The notes under the pieces: model-generated
Database searches by the model: none
What the model was told of the DNA's origin: nothing
Seen by the model: only the letters and a program-made list of their open reading frames with translations
Source: Chrysemys picta bellii
Lineage: Eukaryota > Chordata > Testudines > Emydidae
Assembly: GCF_011386835.1 (NCBI RefSeq)
Contig: NC_088791.1
Location: forward strand, 51,479,498-51,543,497
DNA length: 64,000 bases
Reading direction: 5' to 3'
Shown here: positions 10,946 through 21,043 of the stretch, one piece after another
Numbering within the stretch: position 1 is the stretch's first letter
Layout: the number at the start of each line of letters is the position of its first letter
Translations under genes and position numbers: made by a program

Positions 10946-11539
10946 CTGGCGGAGGAGAAGGGAGAGGTGGTTAAAAAAGACACATTTTAGAGAACAATGG
11001 GTACACTCTTTCATTACAAGGTCGCATATTTCGGCTTGCAGGCAGCCATCGTAGGCCACAGTGTTTTGGCTTTTTTAACCTTCTTAACATGCGGGAAAGG
11101 TTGCAAACAGCAGCGCATTTCCCATATCAAGGATGAATTGGGTTGTCCATTTAAAATGGGGTTTCAATGTAAAAGGAGGGGGCTGCGGTTTCCCGGTTAA
11201 CATGCGGCACAAACACAAGTAAACCCCCCCCCCCCACACACACACGATTCTCTGGGATGATCACTTCACCCCTCCCCCCACCGCGTGGTTAACAGCGGGG
11301 AACATTTCTGGTCAGAAGAGCAGGAACGGGCGCCTCTGAATGTCCCCTTAATAAAATCACCCCATTTCAACCAGGAGAGCTTTCTGGAGATGTCCCTGGA
11401 GGATTTCCGCTCCATCCCCATACACGTTAACAGACTTTTCCAGTAGATGTACTGGCCGCGATTGCCAGGGCAAAGTAATCATTAAACACGCTTGCTTTTT
11501 TTTTGTAATGTTTACAAATAGTTACAAAGTTACACTCAC
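10946..11539 (-). other. Intron of the Harbinger Myb-like gene
   Basis: 594-bp intron on the - strand with GTGAGT donor and a CCAG acceptor after a CT-rich tract. It holds a poly-C/(CA)n run at 11224-11245. The + strand frame at 10997-11200 shows no domain. Confidence 0.8.
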
Positions 11540-12080
11540 CAGAGGTCTCCTGTGTGCCCTGAGGGTCTTGGGTGAGTTCGGGGGTTACTGGTTCCAGGTC
11601 CAGGGTCACAAACATATCCTGGCTGTTGGGGAAACCGGTTTCTCCGCTTCCTTGCTGCTGTGAGCTACCTACAGTACCTCCATCGTCATCTTCCTCGTTC
11701 CCCGAACCGTCTTCTCTGTGTGTTTCTCCAGTGAGAGAGTCATAGCACACGGTTGGGGTAGTGGTGGCTGCACCCCCTAGGATCGCATGCAGCTCCGCGT
11801 AGTAGCGGCAAGTTTGCGGCTCTGCCCCGGACCTTCCGTTTGCTTCTCTGGCTTTGTGGTAAGCTTGCCGTAGCTCCTTAATTTTCACGCGGCACTGCTG
11901 TGTGTCCCTGTTATGGCCTCGGTCCTTCATGGCCTTGGAGATCTTTTCTAATACTTTTCCATTTCTTTTACTGCTATGGAGTTCAGCTATCACTGCTTCA
12001 TCTCCCCATATGGCGAGCAGATCTCGTACCTCCCGTTCGGTCCATGCTGGAGCTCTTTTGCGATCCTGGGAGGACTCCAT
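11540..12080 (-). CDS. Harbinger Myb/SANT-like DNA-binding protein, exon 1
   Basis: First coding exon of the second Harbinger protein, which in characterised Harbingers binds element ends and helps bring the transposase into the nucleus. From MESSQDRKRAPAWTE it shows a trihelix/Myb-like domain at about residues 8-95: aromatic positions in PAWTEREVRDLLAIWGDE, the second helix KISKAMKDRGHNRD, and QCRVKIKELRQAYHKA, ending CRYYAELHAILGG. An acidic stretch (SGNEEDDDGGT) follows. The open frame extends 12 codons upstream to a GTG, but ATG at 12080 with MESSQ is the family-typical start. The donor is gtgagt at 11539. Total joined length is about 347 aa, uninterrupted. Confidence 0.9.
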
Positions 12081-12467
12081 CACGGTTACCTGTGCTGATG
12101 AGCTCTGCGGGGTCACCTGTGCTCTCCACGCTGGGCAAACAGGAAATGAAATTCAAACCTTCGCAGGTCTTTTCCTGTCTACCTGGTCAGTGCATCTGAG
12201 TTGAGAGTGCTGTCCAGAGCGGTCACAATGAAGCACTGTGGGATAGCTCCCGGAGGCCAATAACGTCGAATTCCGTCCACACTACCCCAATTCCGACCCG
12301 CAAAGACCGGTTTTATCGCTAATCCCCTCGTCAGAGGTGGTGTAAAGAAACCGGTTTAAAGGACCCTTTAAGTCGAAAGAAAGGGCTTCGTTGTGTGGAC
12401 GTGTCCAGGCTTAATTCGGTTTAACGCTGCTAAAGTCGACCTAAACCCGTAGTGTAGACCAGGCCTA

Positions 12468-12640
12468 GGAGTGCTGGTAGCGTAGGGCCTGAGGAGGGAG
12501 TCCACGTAGCCAGACAATCCTGCTGTCAGGGTGCCAATGCCTGAGATGATGGGGCGTCCAGGATTTCCAGGTTTATGGATCTTGGGTAGCAGATAGAATA
12601 CCCCTGCTCGGGTATTCTATTTTTTTTTCTCCCTTGCTGA
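12468..12640 (-). pseudogene. PLE 1 reverse transcriptase, N-terminal remnant
   Basis: The - strand reads a LLPKIHKPGNPGRP-type motif and GTLTAGLSGYVDSLLRPYA, directly continuing into the RT sequence left of the Harbinger insertion. The frame is cut off near 12620, where the sequence switches to the + oriented inverted end of the element. Everything N-terminal of this motif is missing. Confidence 0.85.
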
Positions 12641-12757
12641 TAAAAGCTCACCTTATCTGACCACTCTCCTTATAGTGTGTATAGTAACCCATTGTTTCAT
12701 GATGTGTGTATGTGTGTGTGTGTGTTGTCTTCCTACTGTGTTTTCCACTACATGCAG

Positions 12758-12795
12758 CCGATGAAGTAGGCTGTAGCCCACGAAAGCTTATGCTC
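12758..12795 (+). ncRNA. Hammerhead-ribozyme-like motif in PLE 1 right end
   Basis: Same layout as the motif at 5230-5267 but on +: CCGATGA, a stem around loop TGTA, GAAA, stem AGC/GCT with loop TTAT, candidate cleavage after TC. It is followed by AAATAAATTTGTTAG and the conserved PLE tail. U4 to C in the core predicts low activity. Confidence 0.6.
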
Positions 12796-12887
12796 AAATA
12801 AATTTGTTAGTCTCTAAGGTGCCACAAGTACTCCTGTTCTTTTTGCGGATACAGATTAACACAGCTGCTACTCTGAAAAACTGAGTG

Positions 12888-13390
12888 GTGTGTGACGCAG
12901 TTTGTGTCAAGGAGTATTTTAAATGTGAAAAACCTGTAAAACAAAATAATTTTTAATTCTTCCCTCCCCTACTCAATTATATTTCAGCCTTTATTTTTAT
13001 TCTCATCATCCCCTCTCTCTCTACTTCAGCTCCCTTGTGTTCCATTTCCACGAACCGAGTGTGACAAATTCATTTTTTTTAATTAGTTTTTAAAAATGTT
13101 TGCATCAAGCCCCAAATTTCACCACGGACCCACCATTAGACACTGCTAAGAAGACGGCACGTCAGCTGTTTGTCAGTGTTACATTGCTTTTTCCCATCTC
13201 AGGAGGAGGAGGACTGGGAGAAGGAGGAGAGAGAGCTTGTGCCCAGATATGCTGGAGCTTAGCCCCTCCTAGTGCCTTAAAGCCCACATGGGCGTGAGCC
13301 AAGTGGGGGATTGAGGAGCAAATTGGCACTAACAATCCCCCCCCCCCCACACACACACACACACCATCCCTGCCCGTCCCATGTATTTAT
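12888..13390. other. Non-coding, simple-repeat-containing stretch
   Basis: Host sequence resumes after the PLE target duplication. It contains a poly-C/(CA)n run at 13338-13363. The open frames at 13100-13362 cross low-complexity sequence and are not credible genes. Confidence 0.4.
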
Positions 13391-13945
13391 CTAAACCCTG
13401 TTATAGTCTTGACTTTCACAATATCCTCTTGCAAAGAGTTGCACAGGTTGACTGTGCGTTGTGTGAAAAAATACTTCCTTTTTTTGTTTTAAACATGCTG
13501 CCTATTTATTTTATTTGGTGACCCGTTATTCTTGTGTTATGAGAAGGAGTAAATAATACTTCCTTATTTAATTTCTCCTCACCAGTCATGATTTTCTAGA
13601 CCGCTATCATATTCCCCCTTAGTCATCTCTTTTCCAAACTGAAAAGTCCCAGTCTTATTCATCTCTCCTCATATGGCAGCTGTTCCATACCCCTAATCAT
13701 TTTTTTGCCCTCCTCATACCTTTTCCAATTCCAATATATCTTTTTTGAGATGGGGTGACCGCATCTTCACACGGTATTCAAGATGTGGGCATACCATGGA
13801 TTTATATAGAGGCGATATGATATTTTCTGTCTTATTATCTATCCCTTTCTTAATGATTCCCAACATTCTGTTTGCTTTTTTGACTGCCGCTGCACATTGA
13901 GTGAACGTTTTCAGAGAACTATCCACAATGACTCTGTCCTGATTA
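13391..13945 (-). mobile_element. CR1-type LINE fragment, reverse transcriptase C-terminus
   Basis: The - strand at 13714-13945 encodes KTFTQCAAAVKKANRMLGII, then PLYKSMVCPHLEYRVKM and a HLKKDILELEKV motif, the usual end of CR1-family polymerase proteins. The + strand text tttgagatgg...ttcaagatgtgggc and tcttattcatctctcctcat is the familiar reverse of this family. It is 5'-truncated and frame-broken. Confidence 0.85.
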
Positions 13946-14844
13946 AACACAGAAATCTCCGACAACTATGCTGTAAATCATTGAATTTGTAGGTGCATCT
14001 TCAACTATCAGAAGCTTTGAGGAGCCCTATAACAAAAAATAGTTAAAGAACTGTGTGCTAAGAATTTTATGCTAATCGGAGGGACACAGCCCTGACTTAC
14101 TTTGAATGCTCACCTGTTCCTGCTTACACAAGAGATTCTCTTTTTCAAGAGTTTTCTAATATTTTGAAGTGCAGCTGTCCTGACTGTTTAAAATGTCATT
14201 ACCTTAATTCAGCACATCTGCACCATGTGTGTATTCAATGTCTTAACTTCTTACATTAGTGACAAAAATAAGCTTCTGCTACATTTTACTTCTGTTAACG
14301 CAAGTGTGCTTCATTATTTAATAAAGTCCAGAAATTCAAGTGCAGTTGATAAAGTTGGGTCTATATAAAAAGGAGCTGATGCTTTCACATCCGCTGGATT
14401 TTTTTCTTTTTACTGTCTATTTAGGTTTCCATCTAACTGGACATTACAAGTCACCTCAAAGTGTGCTGTCTGCACAAGAGTCGGGCTGGAGGCATGAAAT
14501 ATAAATTAACAATATTATGTAATACTAAAAGCTGTGATGGAACATATCCCAGTGTAAATGTTACACAGCAAAAGGGAGGGAGAAGTTATCAATGAACTTA
14601 TAATTAATTAGGTACCTAGACAAAATGGTTTGTAAAAAATATTAGTGGCCGGTTGGAATCCAGGCATGACACCAATTAACATGCACAATATTAGACACAC
14701 TGTTTCCATCAAAATTCTAATATAGAGGGAAACAATGAGTTCAAAATATGCACAAGCAAATAAGGAAAGTAAGAGAGTCCTTAAATATAATTTTTTCATG
14801 TGCCCTGGAATGTGTCTCCATTATTTCCATATTCTCCTTTACAG
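13946..14844 (+). other. Intronic sequence upstream of exon at 14845
   Basis: AT-rich; nothing recognised apart from the polypyrimidine tract and acceptor just before 14845. Confidence 0.5.
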
Positions 14845-14929
14845 GCAATTGGGGCTAGACTTGGTTCCAAGAAAAGAATATGCTATGGTGGATCCTGACG
14901 AGATCAGTATTACAGAACTCTATAGGCTG
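14845..14929 (+). CDS. DOCK4: DOCK4 coding exon (first in window)
   Basis: Internal exon of a DOCK-B family Rac/Rap exchange factor. It is preceded by a pyrimidine-rich tract and acag, and followed by gtaagt. The first base completes a codon begun in an upstream exon outside the window; 28 codons follow, reading QLGLDLVPRKEYAMVD and then ITELYRL. The LVPRKEYAMVD wording fits DOCK4 as I remember it, while DOCK3 reads differently here (LVPRKDFEVVD). The exon corresponds to about residues 155-183 of human DOCK4 (numbering from memory), after the N-terminal SH3 domain that binds ELMO proteins. Reading frame, splice phases and the match of all six exons support a functional gene. The paralogue call is from memory and could be checked by alignment. 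No upstream DOCK4 exon was recognised in 1-14844. Confidence 0.93.
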
Positions 14930-15440
14930 GTAAGTAGATTCTTTCCCGGGGCACCCAGGGTTGAGAGCCCTTGCTACCTCTTACCCTTAGCATGAGGAAG
15001 CCTTGTCTGTGCCTGCTGGGGTCAGCTTCCCAAATCCACTGGACATGGGCAACACAAGGACTCCCCTCTAGGCCTATGCAGGCCCTGCTGTCACTCCACA
15101 GGTTAGCAATTGGCACACTCCAGCGCTTGAGCCCTCCAAGTGTGTACCTGGAGCATCCTGCCCCTGGTCTGTTGGACACTTGCAGTATTTACAGATTCAC
15201 TGCTTCCAAAGAAGCAGTATGTGCCAGCTTACCAGTTCCACTTCAGATCACTGCCCTGTTATAAACATATCAAAGCACTTAGATATGTTTATAGTGAAAT
15301 AAAGTATAAGTTTATTTACCAAAACTAGAGATTCAAGTAGTAGCAAATAGAAATATTGGAAACAAATGGTTACATAATAAATAAAATCATAACCTGCATT
15401 CTAGACTTGAGACTTAATTAACAAGATAAGACCTCTTGTG

Positions 15441-16304
15441 CAGGGGTGTCCGTATACAGATACAAGTGTCCACGGTAAAAATTTTGAGATCCGTGGAGGG
15501 CGCTCATGGGCGGGTCCCCGCAAGCAGGTCCCCGTCCCTGCTGTTGCTGATGGAGGGATGGCCAGGCGGCTCTGCACGCTGCCTACGTTCCCCCTCCCCG
15601 AGTGCTGACTCCGTGGCTCCTGCCCATTGGCTAGGAACCGTGGCTAATCGGAGCTGCGGGGGCAGCACATGCGGATGGGGCAGTGCGCAGAGCTGCCTGG
15701 CCGTGCCTCTACGTAGGAGCCGGAGGGGGGACATGGCGTTGCTTCTGGGAGCTGCTTGAGGTAAGCGCTCCATGGAGCCTGCATAACCACCACCACCCTG
15801 CCCCAGCCCTGATTCCACTCCCACCCTCTGAACGCCTTGGTCCCAACCTGGAGCACCCTCCTACACCCCAAATCCCTCAGCCCCACCCCAGAGCCTGCAC
15901 CCCCAGCTGGAGCCCTCATCCCTCTCCCCACCCCAACACCCTGCCCCAGCCTGGAGCCCCTTCCGGCACTCCAAACCTTCAGTCCCAGCCCAGAGCCGCC
16001 TCCTGTACCCCAAATCCCTCATCCACGGACCCACATGAGAGCCTGCACCCCCAGCTGAAGCCCTCTCACCCTCACACACACATCCCACCCCCCTGCTCCA
16101 GCCCAGAGCCCTCTCCCGCACCTTGAACCCCTCATTTCTGGCCCCACCCCAGAACCCGCACCCCCAGCCCAGAGCCTGTACCCCCTCCCACACCCAACCC
16201 CCCTGCCTCATCACAGAGCCTTCCCGCTGCCCCTCCAATGTCCATCACTAAGTCCAGTAATTTTGTCAAGTGTCCGTCACACAACATGGTGGTGCTGACC
16301 CTTG
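15441..16304. mobile_element. hAT-type element, 864 bp, non-autonomous
   Basis: A perfect 8-bp duplication CTCTTGTG (15433-15440, 16305-16312) flanks ends CAGGGGTGTC and, inverted, CAAGGGTCAGC, hAT-like CARGGGT termini. No transposase is present. The interior is GC-rich to 15760 and then a C-rich minisatellite. Confidence 0.75.
15780..16215. repeat. C-rich minisatellite inside hAT element
   Basis: Degenerate units built from CCCCAGCCCAGAGCC, TGCACCCCCAGCTGGAGCCC and CACCCCAA-type phrases. The long open frames on both strands (15683-16126, 15861-16238) are by-products of the repeat. Confidence 0.75.
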
Positions 16305-16895
16305 CTCTTGTGTCTTGTAGAGTAATGCTCACCCAAAATCCTTGCAGTGCTTTATAGCCTGGCTGGCTGTGACCCTGTTTTCATGAGTAAACACTCTTGT
16401 CAGTTTGTCTCCTCCAAGGACTCTGTGTGTCCCCTTGCACTCCAAGAAAAAACACATTCCTTTGTTTTTATTCATAAACCGGATACCCCATCCCTTGCTG
16501 TTGGTTTATTCCTGTAAATTTTGTCTCTTGTAGATTTCGCAATCTCTCAGCCCACCCTGGCTCCGTATGCAGTATGCATTGTGAGGCATATAATACACAA
16601 AAGTCCAGACAGGGAGATAGTTGTCCGTTACCTCCTGTCTGAAAGGAACATTTCCAAGGTGTGTCACTTCCTGGTGACTACCTTAATTCCAGGACCTTAA
16701 GAACATAATTTTTAGTATAGATACATAACTCCTTAAATATTATCTGTATATACATTTCACAATGATCATGATGACCAGTGGGCTATTGGCACTCAGTAGA
16801 GATTTCACATTCCACCCTTTGGTGAACTGTTATGTAGATATCACTCCCAGAGGATCTCTCTAAAACCCTATGCACCCCCTGTGTCCTATGACAGT

Positions 16896-17410
16896 TCAAA
16901 ATTTAAAAAAAATTCTAATGTCTGGGTCAGTATATTTCTATTGATAACATATTGGAATTTGTCTTGATATCAGAAATTTCTTTGGGGCTATTTTGATGCA
17001 TCTGTAGCTCTGAAAGATACTTTCCTTTGAGTTAAACTTTCCACTGACAATATATGTACGTGTGTGCGCGTGCTCCGCATGTTATGTGGATTTGATATAT
17101 CATCAGTGAAACCATTACAGTTCTGGAATGGTTCCATAAAAGCTTAATCATGAGTAAAAGCATATGAGATGCTTTCTTTAATACTGTAACTGGGCCCTTA
17201 GTTGCATTAGGCTATGCAAAGATTAATGGAATTGTAATAATATATCCATTGTATGAGTATTGTCACTCTTAATCATATTGGTTGTGGGGTCTCTTCAGCT
17301 AATATAATAACATGGATGTCAATAAAGCTGTATGAGACAACTCTCCTTTTGGCTTCTCTGTACACAGAATGATCCATTTTATTTTATGGGAAATTATAAT
17401 TATTTTTTAA
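16896..17410 (+). other. Intronic AT-rich stretch
   Basis: No feature recognised. Confidence 0.5.
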
Positions 17411-17487
17411 GGGGCCTGATCCATACAAACTCCATTGAAGTGAATGGAAAGACTCCAATTGACTTCAGTAGGATTTGGATATGACCT
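17411..17487. repeat. Imperfect palindromic repeat
   Basis: ggggcctgatccatacaaac and aggatttggatatgacc face each other around attgaagtgaatgg / ccaattgacttcag. The familiar palindromic 'gggcctgatcc...attgaagtcaatgg' repeat of birds, crocodiles and turtles is recognisable, but this copy is diverged. Confidence 0.55.
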
Positions 17488-18716
17488 ATGGTAATGTTAA
17501 ATTGCTACAGTAATATAGAACTTATCTGCTTAAGTTTAAAAACTTTTTTTAAACTAAGTTTTACTCTTGTTAACACAAATGTATTTGAATAATTAACATG
17601 GCCCATAGAATAAAGCACAGATGAGAAGATTGGGCCCATATAAATGTGAGCTGACATATTTACATTTGCTAATATTATTTTTTTACTATATATTCTGATC
17701 ATCATTTGACTTGACATTACAGATCACCTGTTTCATTGTGGTGTCAGTTAAGTATTTGGGTTATGTGTTGAAAACACTGGGTTAGTCTTTCTCAAAGTTC
17801 AAAACTGTACGTAGTATTACAGATTACATGTTTGGACACTTAATATGAAATATTTTTCTAATTATGTGGAAAGGAAATTAATCAAGTGAAGAAAAATGAA
17901 AAATACAATTAAGTGGAAAAACGCTGATTACTTCATAAGATTAGCTAAATTAGATAAGAAGAATAAAAGAAATAAAATTAGATATCGCTAACGTGGGCAA
18001 CCTTACTAAAATTAGTGAGCAGCTAAGCAATGTAAATTTTAAAAATAAAAAAAGGAGAAAAGCAAAAGATGTTAGCTTACATTGAGGATTAAGTGTCACA
18101 TTTTGATTTTAAAAAAAAACCGTAATTTTAAATGCTAAGAGACAGAAATAGTACTATTTGATTTTTTTTTTTTTTGATCCCGGGTTCCATTAAAATGGTC
18201 AAACTATAAACTGATAAATGAGGTTATTAAGGGAAAAAGCAACTGACCTACAGAGCAGTCTGGCACAGATTATACTATGTGGAAGTGAACTTTTCGGTTT
18301 TAGAATAATAACTACAAAGCAACTGTATAGTTTATTTTAAAGCTTTTTCAGGAGCAATTCTTTAAACCAGATTTTAAATAAAGCGTGGGTACATACCTGC
18401 CTAAGGTGGTTTTGGGTTCTGGTGGTTAGAAGAAGGAGCTGGAAGGTTGGGGTTAATGGATTCTAACAGTCCCAATTGAGCCAATGGGTAACCCTGATTA
18501 AGTCATGCCAGCACCTTATTCCTCTTATCTGGGAAATAGATGAAAATCAGTTGGCTCATTGCAGAACAGGTGCTACATCTAAAATGAGGGGTTTGGGATT
18601 AAGAAATTACCCCCACATTTAGAATTTTTAACTAGTGCTATGTTTAATGTATTAGGCTTTTTTATAAATATTTGAACGTGCTGATAGATGTGGTTGTTGT
18701 TGATACTAATATGTAG
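17488..18716 (+). other. Intronic AT-rich stretch
   Basis: No feature recognised besides homopolymer runs near 18110 and 18165. Confidence 0.5.
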
Positions 18717-18868
18717 ATGGAGCATCGTCATCGAAAGAAAGACACTCCTATCCCAGCAAGCAGCCACCATCTTTTTGTGCAGATGAAGAGTCTGATGTGC
18801 TCCAATCTGGGAGAGGAATTGGAAGTCATCTTCTCACTGTTTGATAGTAAAGAGAATCGACCAATCAG
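18717..18868 (+). CDS. DOCK4: DOCK4 coding exon
   Basis: 152-bp exon between an atgtag acceptor and an aggtaat-type donor. It starts on a codon boundary with MEHRHRKKDTP and includes HHLFVQMKSLMCSNLGEE and IFSLFDSKENRPI. It encodes 50 codons plus two bases (AG), which the next exon completes as serine. The region precedes the DHR-1 (phosphoinositide-binding C2-like) domain of DOCK proteins. The intron before it is 3.8 kb and the one after it about 30 kb. The in-frame ATG at 18717 is an internal methionine, not a translation start, because the frame continues from the upstream exon. Confidence 0.95.
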
Positions 18869-19043
18869 GTAATAACATCAATTTTCATGTAAATATTTCA
18901 AAACCACAGTTTAGAAGGACTTAGATTAGTGTGTTCCATGCATCTTACATGATGGAGCTAGTGATACGTTTAGGACTTGTCTACACAGTGTGGTAATGCT
19001 GACTATGGGAGTATGATTTCTAAAGTTCTGTGATGCATTACAC

Positions 19044-19389
19044 CATAGGTGCCGACTCCGTGGGTGCTCCACCTCCAGAGCACCCACGGAGAAAAATCAG
19101 TGGGTGCTGAGCACCCACCAGCAGTTCCCCGTGGCCCCGCCCCCTCACCCTGCTCCAGCTCGCCTCCACCTCCTCTGCGAGCGCGCCGCCGCGTCCTACT
19201 TGTTTCCCCTCCCTCCCAGCGCGGGGTAAAGAGGAGGGGGAATGCGGCATGCTGGGGGAAGAGGCAGGGATTTGGGGAAGGGATCCAATAGGGACAGGGA
19301 CGGGGCGGAGTTGTGGCGGGGACTTTGGGGAAGGGGTTGGAAGGGGAGGCGCGAGCTCCCACCGGTGCCAGAGAAAGTTGGCACCTATG
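19044..19389. mobile_element. hAT-like MITE, 346 bp
   Basis: Ends CATAGGTGCCGACT and, inverted, CATAGGTGCCAACT. Flanked by cattacac (19036-19043) and cgttacac (19390-19397), 7 of 8 identical. GC-rich interior with no credible coding. Confidence 0.8.
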
Positions 19390-19552
19390 CGTTACACATT
19401 AATTGGTCCATATACACCTTGCTGATGTGCACTAAAGGTTCCCTAGTTCAAGGGTTCCCAACCTTTTTCTTTCTGAGGCCCCCTCTCCCCCACCATGCTA
19501 TAAAAACTCGGCCCACGTGTGTCACAATAATTGGATTTTTGCATATAAAAGC

Positions 19553-19745
19553 CAGGGCCAGCATTAGGGGGTAACCAGCAGGGCAACTGCCTGGGGCCCC
19601 ATGCCACAGTGGCCCCCGCAAAGCTACATTACTAAAGCTTTAGCTTCAGTCCCAGGTGGCAGAGCTAAGGGCCCTGGGCTTCAGCCCCATGTGGTGGGGC
19701 TTCGGCTTTCTGCCCTGGGTCCCAATAAGTCTAATGCTGGCCCTG
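19553..19745. mobile_element. Small terminal-inverted-repeat element
   Basis: Begins CAGGGCCAGCATTA and ends TAATGCTGGCCCTG, a perfect 14-bp inverted terminus. hAT-like in look, but no 8-bp duplication could be matched. Confidence 0.6.
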
Positions 19746-19759
19746 CTTGGTGGACGTTA

Positions 19760-20879
19760 TGACGTTGCACTCTATATGATTTTATAAAAATATGCTAATT
19801 AATGAGTGAATATAATGTAACTGGAATATGCTTCATGCAAAAGGTCTCTTGTAAGATATCATTACAAAGTTTATAATCTACTGAGTGTGGTCATTGTATT
19901 TGTATAAATGTATCACTCTTGTATCTGAAACTAGAAATATGAAATATAACTCTGAGGGCCTACTGTAATTATGCAAAGTGTGAGACATTAATTAGTGGTT
20001 TGGAATCTTGATGGCTCCCATCAACCAGGACAATTGACTCTGGATGGCTCTGTTTGCAGGCAAGTCTTCCTGTGAGTCAGACTGGGAGGAATGAAGGCTT
20101 AGGGTCTTACAGTGACATGTGATCATGTCACCTGAACTGGAATCCATCTTTAACCTAGTGTTTTTCCATTGGGTGGGAACCCAGAGGAACAAAGGATTCC
20201 TGCCTTATGCAAAAGATATATAAATGGGTGGAAGAAAAGAAAGAGGGGTCCCTCATGAGGAATCCCCTAGCTACCACCTGAGCTGGAACAAGAGCTGGAA
20301 GGTGTCCAGTCTGAGGAAAAAACTTACTGAAGCATCTCTAAAGGTGAGATTATCTGTATTCAGTTTGATTAGACATAGATTTGCATGTTTTATTTTATTT
20401 TGCTTGGTGACTTACTTTGTTCTGTCCGTCACTACTTGGAACCACTTAAATCCCACTTTCCGTATTTAATAAAATCACTTTTTACTTATTAATTAACCCA
20501 GAGTATGTGTTAATACCTGGGTGGGCAAACAGCTGTGCATATCTCTCTATCCGTGTTATAGAGGGTGAACAGTTTGAGTTTACCCTGCATAAGCTTTATA
20601 CAGGATAAAATGGATTTATTTGGGTTTAGACCCCATTGGGAATTGGGCATCTGAGTGTTAAAGACAAGAACACTTTTGTAAGCTGCTTTCAGGTAAGCCT
20701 GCAGCTGTTTGGGGATGTGATTCAGACCTGGGTCTGCGTTTGCAGCAGGTTAGCGAGTCTGGCTCAAACCAGGCAGGGCACTGAAGTCCTAAGCTGACGG
20801 GGCAGGAAAGCAGGGGCAGAAGTAGTCTTGTCACATCAGGTGGCAGCTTCCAAGGGGGGTTCTGTGATCCAACATGTCA
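19760..20879 (+). mobile_element. Solo LTR of an endogenous retrovirus
   Basis: TG...CA segment of about 1.1 kb starting TGACGTTGCAC and ending CAACATGTCA. TATATAAA (20217-20224) and AATAAA (20468-20473) are ordered and spaced like U3/R/U5 on the + strand. No gag, pol or env sequence adjoins it. The target duplication was not resolved. I recall this sequence as abundant in turtles. Confidence 0.6.
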
Positions 20880-21043
20880 CACCTGTGAAACTTGCTCGCG
20901 GCACCCCCCAGCGGGCCCCAGATCTCTGGTTGAGAACCACTGCCCTAGTTGATTCTCGGACTAATTAATGCACAACATGTTAGTGCTGTTTAGAAATCAC
21001 AGCCCTGTAGTGCGCAGCACCCCACTGTGTAGACAAGCCCTTA

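Larger units (their letters stand above)
6911..12464. mobile_element. Complete two-gene PIF/Harbinger transposon
   Basis: A 5,554-bp element bounded by the 3-bp duplication CTA (6908-6910 and 12465-12467). Both ends carry TCTACACTACG in inverted orientation, 8 bp and 6 bp from the termini. Removing the element plus one CTA gives AGATAGCTAGGAGTGCTGG, which matches the uninterrupted second PLE copy near 61,680 (AGATAGCTGGGAGTGCTGG) with one difference. It encodes a DDE transposase on + and a Myb/SANT-like protein on -, converging on overlapping 3' ends, the classical Harbinger layout. Both frames are open, so the copy is young and potentially autonomous. Confidence 0.95.
4894..12876 (-). mobile_element. 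Penelope-like retroelement 1 (degraded, interrupted twice)
   Basis: A composite flanked by the 11-bp direct repeat AAAACTGAGTG (4883-4893 and 12877-12887). After removing a MITE (4923-5207) and a Harbinger transposon (6911-12464) about 2.1 kb remains. On the - strand this encodes reverse transcriptase then a GIY-YIG endonuclease, the domain order of Penelope-like elements. The two ends (about 5211-5380 and 12640-12876) are inverted copies of each other, each with a hammerhead-like motif. Between the 5'-truncated RT (around 12620) and the + oriented end, the arrangement is head-to-head. This inverted partial copy is a known habit of these elements. Frameshifts make it inactive. Confidence 0.9.
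14962..16895 (-). mobile_element. Solo LTR (minus strand), split by a hAT element
   Basis: On the - strand the sequence begins TGTCATAGGACAC (16895) and ends about CTCTCA (14962). A TATAAAGC box (16349-16356) and an AATAAA signal (15311-15316) on - are about 175 bp apart once the hAT insertion 15441-16304 and its duplication are removed, as expected for an LTR R region. No viral genes flank it, so it is a solo LTR of an old endogenous retrovirus. The left edge and target duplication are uncertain. It begins only about 30 bp after a DOCK4 splice donor. Confidence 0.5.
19449..20942. mobile_element. hAT element containing a solo LTR
   Basis: The perfect 8-bp duplication CCCTAGTT (19441-19448, 20943-20950) brackets ends CAAGGGTTCCCAACC and, inverted, CAGTGGTTCTCAACC. 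Most of the interior is later insertions: a small repeat at 19553-19745 and an LTR at about 19760-20879. The hAT itself accounts for only about 180 bp. Confidence 0.85.
18973..21040. mobile_element. Harbinger-type MITE carrying nested insertions
   Basis: TTA on both sides (18970-18972, 21041-21043). The ends are GGACTTGTCTACACAGTG and, inverted, GGGCTTGTCTACACAGTG. The same family occurs uninterrupted at 56083-56358. After removing two hAT insertions (19044-19389 and 19449-20942) with their duplications only about 210 bp of MITE remain. Confidence 0.8.

Noticed and set aside
15780..16215. Regularly spaced repeats resembling a CRISPR array
   Set aside because: Units are degenerate and contiguous with no constant repeat/unique spacer pattern, and the sequence is a vertebrate genome.
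15683..16238. Proline-rich frame of 147 codons and its antisense mate
   Set aside because: Translation of a C-rich minisatellite within a hAT element.
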